Source of the DNA: Fimbriimonadaceae bacterium | Lineage (GTDB): Bacteria; Armatimonadota; UBA10988 | Length of the DNA: 64,000 nucleotides | Direction of reading: 5' to 3' | Assembly (NCBI GenBank): GCA_020850355.1 | Contig: JADZEX010000050.1 | Location: 124,001 to 188,000, forward strand | Part shown: positions 44,072 to 52,303 of the stretch, piece after piece | Layout of the letters: each line of letters begins with the position of its first letter | How positions within the stretch are numbered: the first letter of the stretch is position 1 | Position numbers and translations under genes: made by a program | The notes under the pieces: model-generated | What the model was told of the DNA's origin: nothing | The model's input: only the letters and a program-made list of their open reading frames with translations | The model's database searches: none

Positions 44072-46831
44072 ATGACACCGGAACAGGAAGCCCGCCTCGA
44101 GATTGACGCACTGCTCGCAGCGTGCGGCTGGCAGGTGCAGGACTTCCGCTCGCTCCACCTGTCCGCCGCCCCTGGCATCGCTGTGCGGGAGTTCCCCTTG
44201 GCCACCGGCCACGCCGACTACCTGCTGTTTGCCCAAGGCAGGGCCATCGGCTCAGTGGAGGCGAAACCGTTCGGCCACTCGTTGACTGGCACCGAGGGGC
44301 AGGCGCGGAAGTACACCGAGGGCCTCGACGCGCAGGTGGCTGCCTACGGGCGGCCGCTGCCCTTCCACTTCGAAAGCACCGGCGTCGAAACGCGCTTCAC
44401 CAACCTGCTCGACCCCGAGCCGCGCAGTCGGGGGCTGTTTGCCTTCCACACCCCCGCTGAACTGATCAGGCTCGCTGGCCTCGACCGCCAGCTTCGCGAT
44501 GCCCTGCAACACCTGCCGCCGCTCAACACCACGGGGCTCTGGCCTGTCCAGGTGCAAGCCGTGCAACGCCTGGAGCAGTCGCTGGCCGATAGCCGGCCGC
44601 GTTCGCTGATCCAGATGGCCACCGGCTCGGGCAAGACCTTCACCGCCGCCACCTTCTGCTACCGGCTGGTCAAGCACGCCGGGGCCAGGCGCATCCTGTT
44701 CCTGGTTGACCGCAACAACTTGGGCCGGCAGGCCCTGCGCGAGATCGGCAACTACCAGGCCCCCGACGCCGCGCGGCCGTTCGCCGAAGAGTTCAACATC
44801 CAGCACCTGCGCTCGCAGACCATCGCCGAACCCAGCCGCCTCTGCATCTCGACGGTGCAGCGGCTGTTTTCGATGCTGCGCGGCACCGAGTTGGACGAAG
44901 CGATCGAAGAGGAGTCCCTGTTCGAGGCGGCGCAGCCCGCCACCAAAGAGATCGAGCCGATCGCGTACAACCCCAGCTACCCGATCTCGACGTTCGACTT
45001 CATCGTCATCGACGAGTGCCACCGCAGCATCTACAACCAGTGGCGGCAGGTGCTCGACTACTTCGATGCCTCCCTGATCGGCTTGACCGCCACGCCCACC
45101 GCGCAAACCATCGGCTTCTTCGACCAGAACCTGGTGATGGAATACGGCCACCAGGCGGCTGTGGCCGATGGCATCAACGTCGACTACCAGGTCTACCGCA
45201 TCCGGACGAAGATCACCGAGCAGGGCGCCACCATCGAAGGCCAGCCCGGCTTCTACATCCCGGTCCGCGACCGGCGCACGCGGCAGGTGCGCCACCAGCA
45301 GTTGGACGACGATCTGGTCTACACAGCGGGGCAACTCGACCGCGATGTGCAGAACCCCAACCAGATCCGCACGGTCATCCGCGCCTTCCGGGAGCGGCTG
45401 TTCACCGACATCTTCCCTGGTCGCACCGAGGTGCCGAAGACGTTGGTCTTCGCCAAGGATGACAACCACGCCGAGGAGATCACCAAGATCATCCGCGAGG
45501 AGTTCGGGCGCGGCAACGAGTTCTGCCAGAAGATCACCTACAAGACCACCGGGGCCAGGCCCGAAGACCTGCTCCAAGCCTTTCGCGTGTCCTATCTGCC
45601 GCGCATCGTGGTGACCGTGGACATGATCTCCACCGGCACCGACGTGAAGCCGTTGGAGTGCCTGCTGTTCCTGCGGATGATCCACAGCGCCGGCTACTTC
45701 GAGCAGATGAAGGGCCGGGGCGTGCGCGTGGTCTCGCCCGATGACCTCGCCACGGTGACACCCCATGTGCGGGCCAAGACCCACTTCGTGATCGTCGATG
45801 CCGTCGGCGTGTGTGAGCACGACAAGTCCGAGTCCCAGCCACTCGACCGCAAGCCCACGGTGTCGCTCAAAGATCTGCTCAGCGCCGCCGCGCAGGGCAG
45901 CGGCAGCGAGGATCTGGCATCGTCGCTGGCCTCGCGGCTGCTGCGGCTCGAACAGGAGATGACCCCGGAGCAGCTCGCCGCCGTCCGCGCGACCGCGAAC
46001 GGCAACGAGCTTGCCCAGCTTGCCGCTGGTCTGCTCGACAGCATCGATCCCGACCGCCAGGCCGCCGCCGCGGAGGCCGCCGCCGCCAGGCTGGGCCGCG
46101 AGTTGACCGAGCGCGAGGCCAACGAGGTGCGGGCCGAACTCGTGCGCGAGGCGCTCACGCCGTTCCACAACCCCGACCTGCGCCAAACCATCCTGGCCAT
46201 CCGCCAACAACTCGAGCAGATCATCGACGAGAGCAACCCTGACGAAGTGCTCGAAGCCGGATTCAGCGCGGCAGCGCTCGACCGGGCGCGGTCGCTCATC
46301 GGGAGCTTCCGGCAGTTCTGCGAGGAGCACAAGGACCGCATTGAGGCCCTGCGAATCCTCTACTCGCGGCCGTACCGCGCTGGCCTGCGCTATCGCCATG
46401 TCCGCGAGTTGGCCGCCTTGCTGAAGGCCAACGCTCCGGCCGCCGAGCCTGCCGCGCTGTGGGCGGCGTACCAGCAGGTTGAGCCCGAGCGAGTGCGCGG
46501 CGTGGGCGGCAAGCAGTTGGCCGACCTGGTGGCGTTGGTCAAACACGCCGTGACGCCTGACGAGCCGCTGGTGCCCGTGGCCGAGACGGTCGAGGAGCGC
46601 TATCGAGCCTGGCTCGGCGAGCAGACCGCCGCCGGAGTCGAGTTCACCGCCGAGCAGCGGGCCTGGCTCGACGCCATCAAAGACCACATCGCCGCCAGCC
46701 TGCATATCGACGAGGAGGACTTCTACGAGGTGCCGTTCAGCCAACTCGGCGGGCTGGGCAAGGTGTACAGCCTGTTTGGTGAGCGGCTGCGGGGCATTCT
46801 GGATGAGTTGAATGGGAGGTTGGCGGCGTGA
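44072..46831 (+). CDS. hsdR: Type I restriction enzyme R subunit
   Basis: The 919-residue motor/nuclease subunit has an N-terminal PD-(D/E)xK nuclease (D in GHADYLLFA, then SVEAKP), Walker A QMATGSGKT near residue 190, DECH box VIDECHRS, motif III LTATPT, and motif VI QMKGRGVRVV. A C-terminal helical region binds the methylase complex. Length is typical of the shorter type I R subunits. HsdR translocates DNA and cuts when the recognition site is unmethylated. The hsdS start overlaps its 3' end (GTGA, 46828-46831). It is the first gene of the locus, 124 bp after the fucosidase gene. Confidence 0.95.
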   Translation: MTPEQEARLEIDALLAACGWQVQDFRSLHLSAAPGIAVREFPLATGHADYLLFAQGRAIGSVEAKPFGHSLTGTEGQARKYTEGLDAQVAAYGRPLPFHFESTGVETRFTNLLDPEPRSRGLFAFHTPAELIRLAGLDRQLRDALQHLPPLNTTGLWPVQVQAVQRLEQSLADSRPRSLIQMATGSGKTFTAATFCYRLVKHAGARRILFLVDRNNLGRQALREIGNYQAPDAARPFAEEFNIQHLRSQTIAEPSRLCISTVQRLFSMLRGTELDEAIEEESLFEAAQPATKEIEPIAYNPSYPISTFDFIVIDECHRSIYNQWRQVLDYFDASLIGLTATPTAQTIGFFDQNLVMEYGHQAAVADGINVDYQVYRIRTKITEQGATIEGQPGFYIPVRDRRTRQVRHQQLDDDLVYTAGQLDRDVQNPNQIRTVIRAFRERLFTDIFPGRTEVPKTLVFAKDDNHAEEITKIIREEFGRGNEFCQKITYKTTGARPEDLLQAFRVSYLPRIVVTVDMISTGTDVKPLECLLFLRMIHSAGYFEQMKGRGVRVVSPDDLATVTPHVRAKTHFVIVDAVGVCEHDKSESQPLDRKPTVSLKDLLSAAAQGSGSEDLASSLASRLLRLEQEMTPEQLAAVRATANGNELAQLAAGLLDSIDPDRQAAAAEAAAARLGRELTEREANEVRAELVREALTPFHNPDLRQTILAIRQQLEQIIDESNPDEVLEAGFSAAALDRARSLIGSFRQFCEEHKDRIEALRILYSRPYRAGLRYRHVRELAALLKANAPAAEPAALWAAYQQVEPERVRGVGGKQLADLVALVKHAVTPDEPLVPVAETVEERYRAWLGEQTAAGVEFTAEQRAWLDAIKDHIAASLHIDEEDFYEVPFSQLGGLGKVYSLFGERLRGILDELNGRLAA

Positions 46832-48432
46832 GTGACCTGCCCGGAACCGAACTGCTAGCACTGCCTGCTACGTGGACTTGGGTGGTCCTCGGGTCGATCG
46901 CCGAAGTGAAGCTCGGGAAGATGCTCTCAGAAGCCGCGTATGCCATTGGATTGGCGCAACTCCCGTACCTGCGTAACCAGAACGTCCGATGGTTCGGCAT
47001 CGACGATGGCGACCTGAAGATGATGGGCTTCGCTGACCACGAGCGCGAACGGTTCGCGGTTCGCACCGGTGATCTTCTGGTCTGCGAAGGCGGTGAACCG
47101 GGTCGATGCGCAGTGGTGCCTGAGCACCTTGACGGGCTGATGTACCAGAAGGCGCTCCACCGGGTCAGACCGTGCGACGGCGTGCTCGAAAGCAGGTTCT
47201 TGCAGTATATGCTTCGGCACTTTGTTGACAGTGGCATTGCCGTGCCGCGAATGTCAGAGACCACCATACAGCACTTGCCACTGGAGAAAGTCCTTCGCTT
47301 GCCGGTGGTGGTAGCGCCGGCCAACGAGCAACGCCGCATCGCCGACAAACTCGACGAGTTGTTCTCGCAGCTCGACGCCGGGGTGGCGGCGCTGGAGCGG
47401 GTGCAGGCCAACCTGAAGCGCTATCGCGCGGCGGTGTTGAAGGCGGCGGTGGCGGGCGACCTGACCCGCGAGTGGCGGGCGCAGCATCCCGAGGTGGAAC
47501 CGGCGTCGGTGCTGCTGGAGCGCATCCTGGCCGAGCGGCGGCGGCAGTGGGAAGCCGCGCAGTTGGCCAAGTTCGAGGCCCAGGGCAAGCGCCCGCCCGC
47601 GAACTGGCGAGCCAAGTACGAAGAGGCCGCGCCGCCGGACACCACCGGCCTGCCGGAGTTGCCGCAGGGGTGGTGTTGGGCGAGTGTTGCCCAGATCGGC
47701 GCGGTGCAAGGCGGGATTCAGAAGCAGCCGAAGAGAGCACCCAAATCCAACGCATACCCATACCTTCGCGTGGCGAATGTGCTGCGGGACAGGCTCGACC
47801 TGAGCGTGATGGAGGCAATGGAGTTATTCGGTGGGGAGCTGGAACGGCTACGGCTTGAGGCTGGCGACCTGCTCATCGTCGAGGGCAACGGCAGCCGGGA
47901 CCAGATCGGGCGAAGTGCTGTCTGGACGGGCAAGATAGGCAACTGCGTTCACCAGAACCACATCATCCGTGTGCGCCCGCGCTGCGGCTCGCCTGCTTTC
48001 CTCAACCTCTACTGGAACTCGCCACTGGGCGCGGGCCGGGTGTTTGACGTGGCCGCCTCGACGAGCGGCTTGTATACGCTCAGCGTCAGCAAGGTCATGT
48101 CGTTGCCGGTTGCCGTGCCGCCAGAGGCGGAGCAGGCGATAGTAGTGGCCGAGGCGGAACGCCTGCTTGCGGCTGCCGAGCACGTCGAGAGGCTGCTATC
48201 GGCGAACGGTGCCCGCGCTGCCCGCCTCCGCCAGAGCATCCTGAAGCAAGCGTTCGAGGGCAAGTTGGTGCCGCAGGATCCGTCCGACGAGCCCGCCGAG
48301 AAGTTGTTGGAGCGTATCGCAGCCGCACGCGGGCAGGCGCCGCCGAAGGCGCGCCGGCCGCGGGAGCGGCGGCCGGGCGAGCAGTCTGCGACCCGTGACC
48401 GACGGACCTGGGCTGACGTAGAATACCGGTAG
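46828..48432 (+). CDS. hsdS: Type I restriction-modification specificity subunit
   Basis: The 534-residue protein has two target-recognition domains (about 1-160 and 275-430), each followed by a long helical spacer. The first spacer carries the conserved EQRRIADKLDELFSQLDAG and LKRYRAAVLKAAVAGDLT; the second carries LRQSILKQAFEGKLVPQDP. Each recognition domain should read one half of a split DNA target. It starts with GTG in the hsdR stop region. The C-terminus ends in a basic tail (PPKARRPRERRPGEQ). A possible promoter for the next two genes lies within its last codons. Confidence 0.93.
   Translation: MSDLPGTELLALPATWTWVVLGSIAEVKLGKMLSEAAYAIGLAQLPYLRNQNVRWFGIDDGDLKMMGFADHERERFAVRTGDLLVCEGGEPGRCAVVPEHLDGLMYQKALHRVRPCDGVLESRFLQYMLRHFVDSGIAVPRMSETTIQHLPLEKVLRLPVVVAPANEQRRIADKLDELFSQLDAGVAALERVQANLKRYRAAVLKAAVAGDLTREWRAQHPEVEPASVLLERILAERRRQWEAAQLAKFEAQGKRPPANWRAKYEEAAPPDTTGLPELPQGWCWASVAQIGAVQGGIQKQPKRAPKSNAYPYLRVANVLRDRLDLSVMEAMELFGGELERLRLEAGDLLIVEGNGSRDQIGRSAVWTGKIGNCVHQNHIIRVRPRCGSPAFLNLYWNSPLGAGRVFDVAASTSGLYTLSVSKVMSLPVAVPPEAEQAIVVAEAERLLAAAEHVERLLSANGARAARLRQSILKQAFEGKLVPQDPSDEPAEKLLERIAAARGQAPPKARRPRERRPGEQSATRDRRTWADVEYR
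48395..48424 (+). promoter_or_regulatory. Possible internal promoter for the PIN module
   Basis: GTGACC (48395-48400), an 18-base spacer and TAGAAT (48419-48424, five of six to TATAAT) lie at the very end of hsdS, 57 bases before the GTG at 48482. It would let the antitoxin-like and PIN genes be expressed apart from hsdR and hsdS. Confidence 0.4.
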
Positions 48433-48481
48433 CGGCGACCGCACCATGTTCCGGACTGTCGAAGCCGAAAGGAGGTGCCTC

Positions 48482-49438
48482 GTGAAGCAGACGATGATAC
48501 TCGCCAACGCCAGCGGACCCGGCAAGCCGTCGCCGCTGCCAGTCGGGCGCTTGCTGACCGAAGTACCGAGTGTGGTTCGGCAGAGCGTGTCGATGGCCTT
48601 CCGTGGCCGCAGTGCGTTCAGTGGCAAGCCCCCGAAGTGGTTGGTGAACGCATCGGATGTACGCCTCCACGCGGTGACCACGAACTGCACACGCACGGAG
48701 CTGGTCTTCGACGCCCCGCCACTTGGCGAGGCAGCGGCGGAGTACTACCAGCAGGCGGCGTTCGAAGGTGAGCACTGGCCGGAGCGCCCGTCGCCCAACG
48801 ACACGGGGTTCGACCTGTTCGGCGACGTTGTGGCGGCGTTGTCGCGCGGTGATGAGGACAGCGACCGCTTTGATACCGGCTTGCTCACCGAGGTGTCGAG
48901 ACTGACCAAGGCCATCCACGGCACCTTCGACGGACTGGTGATCAGCAGTCGGCGCTACCCAGCCAATGGCCCTGACGTGCTCACGAGCAAACTGTGGGAC
49001 ACGGCTCGCACGATGCTGGCCAAGACGCCTCCCGCGAGGCGTACACGGTTGGTTGGCGAACTCGACGCGGTCCGGTTCAGCACTGGCGCGTTCGCGCTCA
49101 GGCTGGACGATGGCCACGAGGTGAAGGGGGTGGTGGAGCCCGAGCAACTCCAGCTGCTTCGCAGATTGGTGGCCAGTGGGGAGCGCGTGCTGGTCCGTGG
49201 CGACGCGGTGTTCAAGCCCTCTGGTCAGCTTCTGCTGATCAACGCTGAAGAAGTGTGCGGTGGAGCGGGTGAGGCCGCTCTCTGGTCGAGGCTGCCGTCG
49301 TTCGCGCAGGGCAGCGTCAAGTCCCAGCGGTTGCACCGGCGACAGACTCAGAAGACCGGGTTGGCGGCGATCATCGGGCAATGGCCAGGCGATGAGACAG
49401 ACGACGAGATCGCCGCCGCGTTGAGAGAGTTGTCGTGA
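48482..49438 (+). CDS. Antitoxin-like protein of unknown family, paired with PIN toxin
   Basis: The 318-residue protein starts at GTG 48482 with a very strong AAAGGAGG seven bases upstream. The body is unrecognised: an N-terminal basic stretch (PSVVRQSVSMAFRGRSAF), an acidic middle, and a C-terminal beta-rich part (ALRLDDGHEVKGVVEPEQL, SGERVLVRGDAVFKPSGQLLLI). It ends IIGQWPGDETDDEIAAALRELS-like; the GxWPGDExDxE tail is common at the C-termini of proteins encoded just before PIN toxins and is the likely toxin-binding peptide. It overlaps the PIN gene start by four bases (GTGA). It is much longer than normal VapB antitoxins. Confidence 0.72.
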   Translation: MKQTMILANASGPGKPSPLPVGRLLTEVPSVVRQSVSMAFRGRSAFSGKPPKWLVNASDVRLHAVTTNCTRTELVFDAPPLGEAAAEYYQQAAFEGEHWPERPSPNDTGFDLFGDVVAALSRGDEDSDRFDTGLLTEVSRLTKAIHGTFDGLVISSRRYPANGPDVLTSKLWDTARTMLAKTPPARRTRLVGELDAVRFSTGAFALRLDDGHEVKGVVEPEQLQLLRRLVASGERVLVRGDAVFKPSGQLLLINAEEVCGGAGEAALWSRLPSFAQGSVKSQRLHRRQTQKTGLAAIIGQWPGDETDDEIAAALRELS

Positions 49439-49875
49439 GCGTCGCCGCCCACGGCCTCCTGGTGCTCGATACGAGCGTGCTGGTGCACTTGGTCCGGCAT
49501 GATGGCACCGGCCAGGCGATCGACAGCGATCTTGGCCTTTCGGCCCGCCACGAACGCCCCTTTTACTGCGTCGTCACCGAAGGGGAGATCCGCGCTCTGG
49601 CCACGGGATGGGCTTGGGGCGCGGCGAAGCTGAGCAAGCTGGATGATCTCCTTCTCGAACTGGTGCCGGTGGACATCGGGTCGCGTGACGTGATCGACTC
49701 CTACTCGGCGCTGTATTCGGCCGCGACCAAGCTGGGCAGGCCCCGTGGCGAGAATGACCTCTGGATCGCCGCCGCCGCAATGGCGACTGGCGCGGATCTG
49801 GTGACCTGCGACACGGACTTCGACTGGATGCACCCCGACTGGTTGGTCGTGCACTACTTCGCCGAGGTGCGCTGA
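49435..49875 (+). CDS. PIN-domain toxin inside the restriction-modification locus
   Basis: The 146-residue PIN nuclease has the acidic residues D12 (LVLDTSVLVHL), E49/E51 (VVTEGEI), D108 (GENDLWIAAAA) and D126/D128 (CDTDFD), so the active site is complete. GTG 49435 overlaps the stop of the antitoxin-like gene. It sits between hsdS and hsdM. It probably cleaves RNA; when and why it is released is unknown. The location suggests a back-up suicide module triggered when the restriction system is attacked or lost, by analogy with anticodon nucleases encoded inside some type I loci. That is inference. Confidence 0.87.
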   Translation: MSVAAHGLLVLDTSVLVHLVRHDGTGQAIDSDLGLSARHERPFYCVVTEGEIRALATGWAWGAAKLSKLDDLLLELVPVDIGSRDVIDSYSALYSAATKLGRPRGENDLWIAAAAMATGADLVTCDTDFDWMHPDWLVVHYFAEVR

Positions 49876-49930
49876 CGCGTCCCCGCCAGCAATCGCGGAG
49901 ATCCGTACTTTGCCGTTTCCGCATGTCGCA

Positions 49931-49957
49931 GGCCGGCGCGGCCCTACCGCGCCGGCC
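49931..49957 (+). promoter_or_regulatory. Strong GC hairpin between the PIN gene and hsdM
   Basis: GGCCGGCGCGG (49931-49941) and CCGCGCCGGCC (49947-49957) form a perfect 11-bp stem with a 5-base loop, 32 bases before the hsdM start and 55 bases after the PIN stop. No T tract follows, so it could be a processing or attenuation element as easily as a terminator. Confidence 0.45.
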
Positions 49958-49989
49958 GCGGAGCGGCCGATGAAGGAAGAGAAGTAGAC

Positions 49990-51480
49990 GTGAGCACTGA
50001 AAGCCAGCAGATCGTCAACCGCGCCTGGAGCTTCGCCCATGTCCTGCGCGACGATGGGCTCAGCTACATGGCCTACACCGAGCAGATCACCTTCCTGCTG
50101 TTCCTGAAGATGGCGCACGAGTTGACCGAGCCGCCTTACAACAAGCCGCCCATCGTGCCGGTCGAGTATGGCTGGCAGAGCCTGCTCGACCGCGACGGCG
50201 ACGCCCTGCTCGACCACTACCGGCACATCCTGGAAGCCCTCGGCAGGCACGGTGGCATGCTGGCCGAGGTGTTCCGCCGGGCGCGGGCCGAGATCCAGAA
50301 CCCGGCGACGCTCCGGCGGCTGATCGTGGAGTTGATCGGCGCGGTGCACTGGTCATCGCTGAACGCCGACGTGAAGGGCGACATCTACGAAGGCTTGTTG
50401 GCCAAGAGCGCCGAGGAAAGCCCGAAGGGCGCCGGGCAGTACTTCACGCCGCGCGCGGTGATCCAGGCCATCGTGAAGGTGATGCGGCCAACGCCCGAGG
50501 AGACGGTCATCGACCCCGCCTGCGGCACCGGTGGCTTCCTGCTGGCTGCGCACGACCACGTGGTCAGCCACTTCGGCCGCGAGCTTGACCCCGAGCAGAA
50601 GCGCCATCTGCGCCACGGCTTCGTGCACGGCGTGGATCTGGTGCCCAACACAGCCCGCCTGTGCATCATGAACCTGTATCTGCACGGCGTGGATGGCGAG
50701 CCCTGCCCCGTCCAGTCGGGCGTGGACTCGCTGGCCGCGCACCCCGGCCGCCACTTCTCGATGGTGCTGACCAATCCGCCGTTCGGCAAGAAGTCGAGCA
50801 TCACCGTGGTGAACGAGGTGGGCGATGAGGAGCGTGAGGATCAGCCGTATGAGCGGGCCGACTTCTGGACGACCACCAAGAACAAGCAGTTGAACTTCGT
50901 GCAGCACTGCCGGTCGATCCTGACCGCGCGCGGCCGGTGCGCGATGGTGGTGCCCGACAACGTGCTCTTCGAGGGCGGCGCGGGCGAGACCGTGCGGCGC
51001 CGGCTGCTGACCCAGTGCGACGTCCACACTCTGCTGCGCCTGCCCACCGGCATCTGGTATTCGCCGGGCGTGAAGGCCAACGTGCTCTTCTTCGACAACC
51101 GCCCCGCGCGCGAGCAGGCCTGGACGGAACGGCTGTGGGTCTATGACCTGCGCACGAACATGCACTTCACCCTGAAGCAGAACCCTATCGGCCCGGACGA
51201 CCTGGCCGAGTTCGTGGACTGCTACCACCCCGCCAACCGCCACGACCGCCGCGAGACCTGGCGCGAAGACCACCCGGCGGGCCGCTGGCGCAGCTACGAC
51301 TACGGCGACCTGCTGAAGCGGGACAAGCTCAACTTGGACATCTTCTGGCTGAAGGATGACAGCCTGGCCGAATCGGAGAACCTGCCCGCGCCGGAAGTCC
51401 TGGCGCAGGAGATCACCGACGACCTTGAGGCCGCCTTGGAGCAGTTCAGCCAGATCCTCCAGGGCCTCCACCAAGGGTAG
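49990..51480 (+). CDS. hsdM: Type I restriction-modification DNA adenine methyltransferase subunit
   Basis: The 496-residue protein has the N-terminal helical HsdM_N domain (about 1-120), SAM-binding motif I DPACGTGGFL near residue 180, and catalytic motif IV TNPPFG near residue 260. GAGQYFTPRAVI precedes motif I as in all type I M subunits. It methylates adenine at the target read by HsdS, protecting host DNA. It starts at GTG 49990 with a GGAAGAG stretch upstream. It is the last gene of the locus, separated from hsdR and hsdS by the PIN module, an uncommon order. Confidence 0.95.
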   Translation: MSTESQQIVNRAWSFAHVLRDDGLSYMAYTEQITFLLFLKMAHELTEPPYNKPPIVPVEYGWQSLLDRDGDALLDHYRHILEALGRHGGMLAEVFRRARAEIQNPATLRRLIVELIGAVHWSSLNADVKGDIYEGLLAKSAEESPKGAGQYFTPRAVIQAIVKVMRPTPEETVIDPACGTGGFLLAAHDHVVSHFGRELDPEQKRHLRHGFVHGVDLVPNTARLCIMNLYLHGVDGEPCPVQSGVDSLAAHPGRHFSMVLTNPPFGKKSSITVVNEVGDEEREDQPYERADFWTTTKNKQLNFVQHCRSILTARGRCAMVVPDNVLFEGGAGETVRRRLLTQCDVHTLLRLPTGIWYSPGVKANVLFFDNRPAREQAWTERLWVYDLRTNMHFTLKQNPIGPDDLAEFVDCYHPANRHDRRETWREDHPAGRWRSYDYGDLLKRDKLNLDIFWLKDDSLAESENLPAPEVLAQEITDDLEAALEQFSQILQGLHQG

Positions 51481-51534
51481 CCCGCCCCCAGCCGTCGCGC
51501 CACCCGAACACCCCTTCCCGCCACCAGTCTGCGT

Positions 51535-51552
51535 CACACTGTCGGCAGTGTG
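51535..51552 (+). promoter_or_regulatory. Hairpin abutting the ribosome site of the Hcp-like gene
   Basis: CACACTG (51535-51541), loop TCGG and CAGTGTG (51546-51552) make a perfect 7-bp stem with a tetraloop. Its last G begins the GGAGG ribosome site (51552-51556) for the GTG at 51563. It may modulate translation or serve as part of an hsdM terminator. Confidence 0.4.
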
Positions 51553-51562
51553 GAGGACAGCG

Positions 51563-52264
51563 GTGACGTGGCAGCGGTTCTGGCCTCTGGCCTGCGGGGT
51601 GGCGGTGTTGTTGGTGCTCGGGGCCTGCGGCGGTGGCTCCGCGAGCGGCGGCTCCGGGCAGCAGAGCGGGCTCAACGACTTCATTGGCAGCGCGGCCCAG
51701 ACGGCCGCGTTCTTGCAGTTCCGGAACACCGCCGGCGGGGACGGGGTCGAGCCGAAAGGGGAGTCGCTCGACGTCACGCACAAGGACTGGATTGAGCTGG
51801 TCTCGGTCAACTGGTCGCTGGTCCGCGAGTTTGCTGAGTCCGCCAAGAGCGGCTCGCAGGACCTGTTCACCGGAGTCACCGAGGTGGGCCCGATTCAGCT
51901 CGTCAAGAACATCGACAAGTCCAGCCCGAAGCTGATGCAGTCCGCCGTCGGCGGCGGCGCCATCAACGGTCCGACCAGCTTCGCGGCGATCACCATCCGG
52001 CCGGCCAACGGTGAGCACGACGTGCTGCGCTTCCTGTTGCAGGCGCCGCTCGTCGCTTCCTGGAAGCAATCGGTCGACGTCGACGGCGGTGGCATCGAAG
52101 AGCTCTCGTTGTGGTTCTACCGCGTCCAACTGGCCTACCGCACGGTCTCCGGAACCACCCCGGGGCAGTGGCAGTACGGCTCCTGGGACCGCGTGCAGAA
52201 CCGCCCCTGGAGCAACGCGCCGACCGAAGCGGCGCGGGCCTGGTTGTTCGGCACCGGCTGGTAG
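51563..52264 (+). CDS. Hcp-family (T6SS tube-like) protein with a lipoprotein signal
   Basis: The 233-residue protein starts at GTG 51563 with GGAGG six bases upstream. It has a lipoprotein signal (hydrophobic run, lipobox LGAC at about residue 21), then a Gly/Ser linker. From about residue 40 it follows the Hcp pattern: AFLQFRN opening, GESLDVTHKDWIELVSVNWS, FTGVTEVGPIQLVKNIDKSSPKLMQ, and a closing GIEELSLWFYRVQLAYRTV. Hcp forms hexameric tubes in type VI secretion but is normally cytoplasmic and has no signal peptide. No other T6SS gene is in the window. This is probably an exported Hcp-fold lipoprotein with a different job. Confidence 0.75.
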   Translation: MTWQRFWPLACGVAVLLVLGACGGGSASGGSGQQSGLNDFIGSAAQTAAFLQFRNTAGGDGVEPKGESLDVTHKDWIELVSVNWSLVREFAESAKSGSQDLFTGVTEVGPIQLVKNIDKSSPKLMQSAVGGGAINGPTSFAAITIRPANGEHDVLRFLLQAPLVASWKQSVDVDGGGIEELSLWFYRVQLAYRTVSGTTPGQWQYGSWDRVQNRPWSNAPTEAARAWLFGTGW

Positions 52265-52303
52265 GCCGGCAACCCACCATTGCCGACGGCACCCGTCGCG
52301 GGC

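Noticed and set aside
51563-52264. Functional type VI secretion component
   Set aside because: Only an Hcp-like domain is present, with an export signal, and no sheath, baseplate or ClpV gene is in the window.
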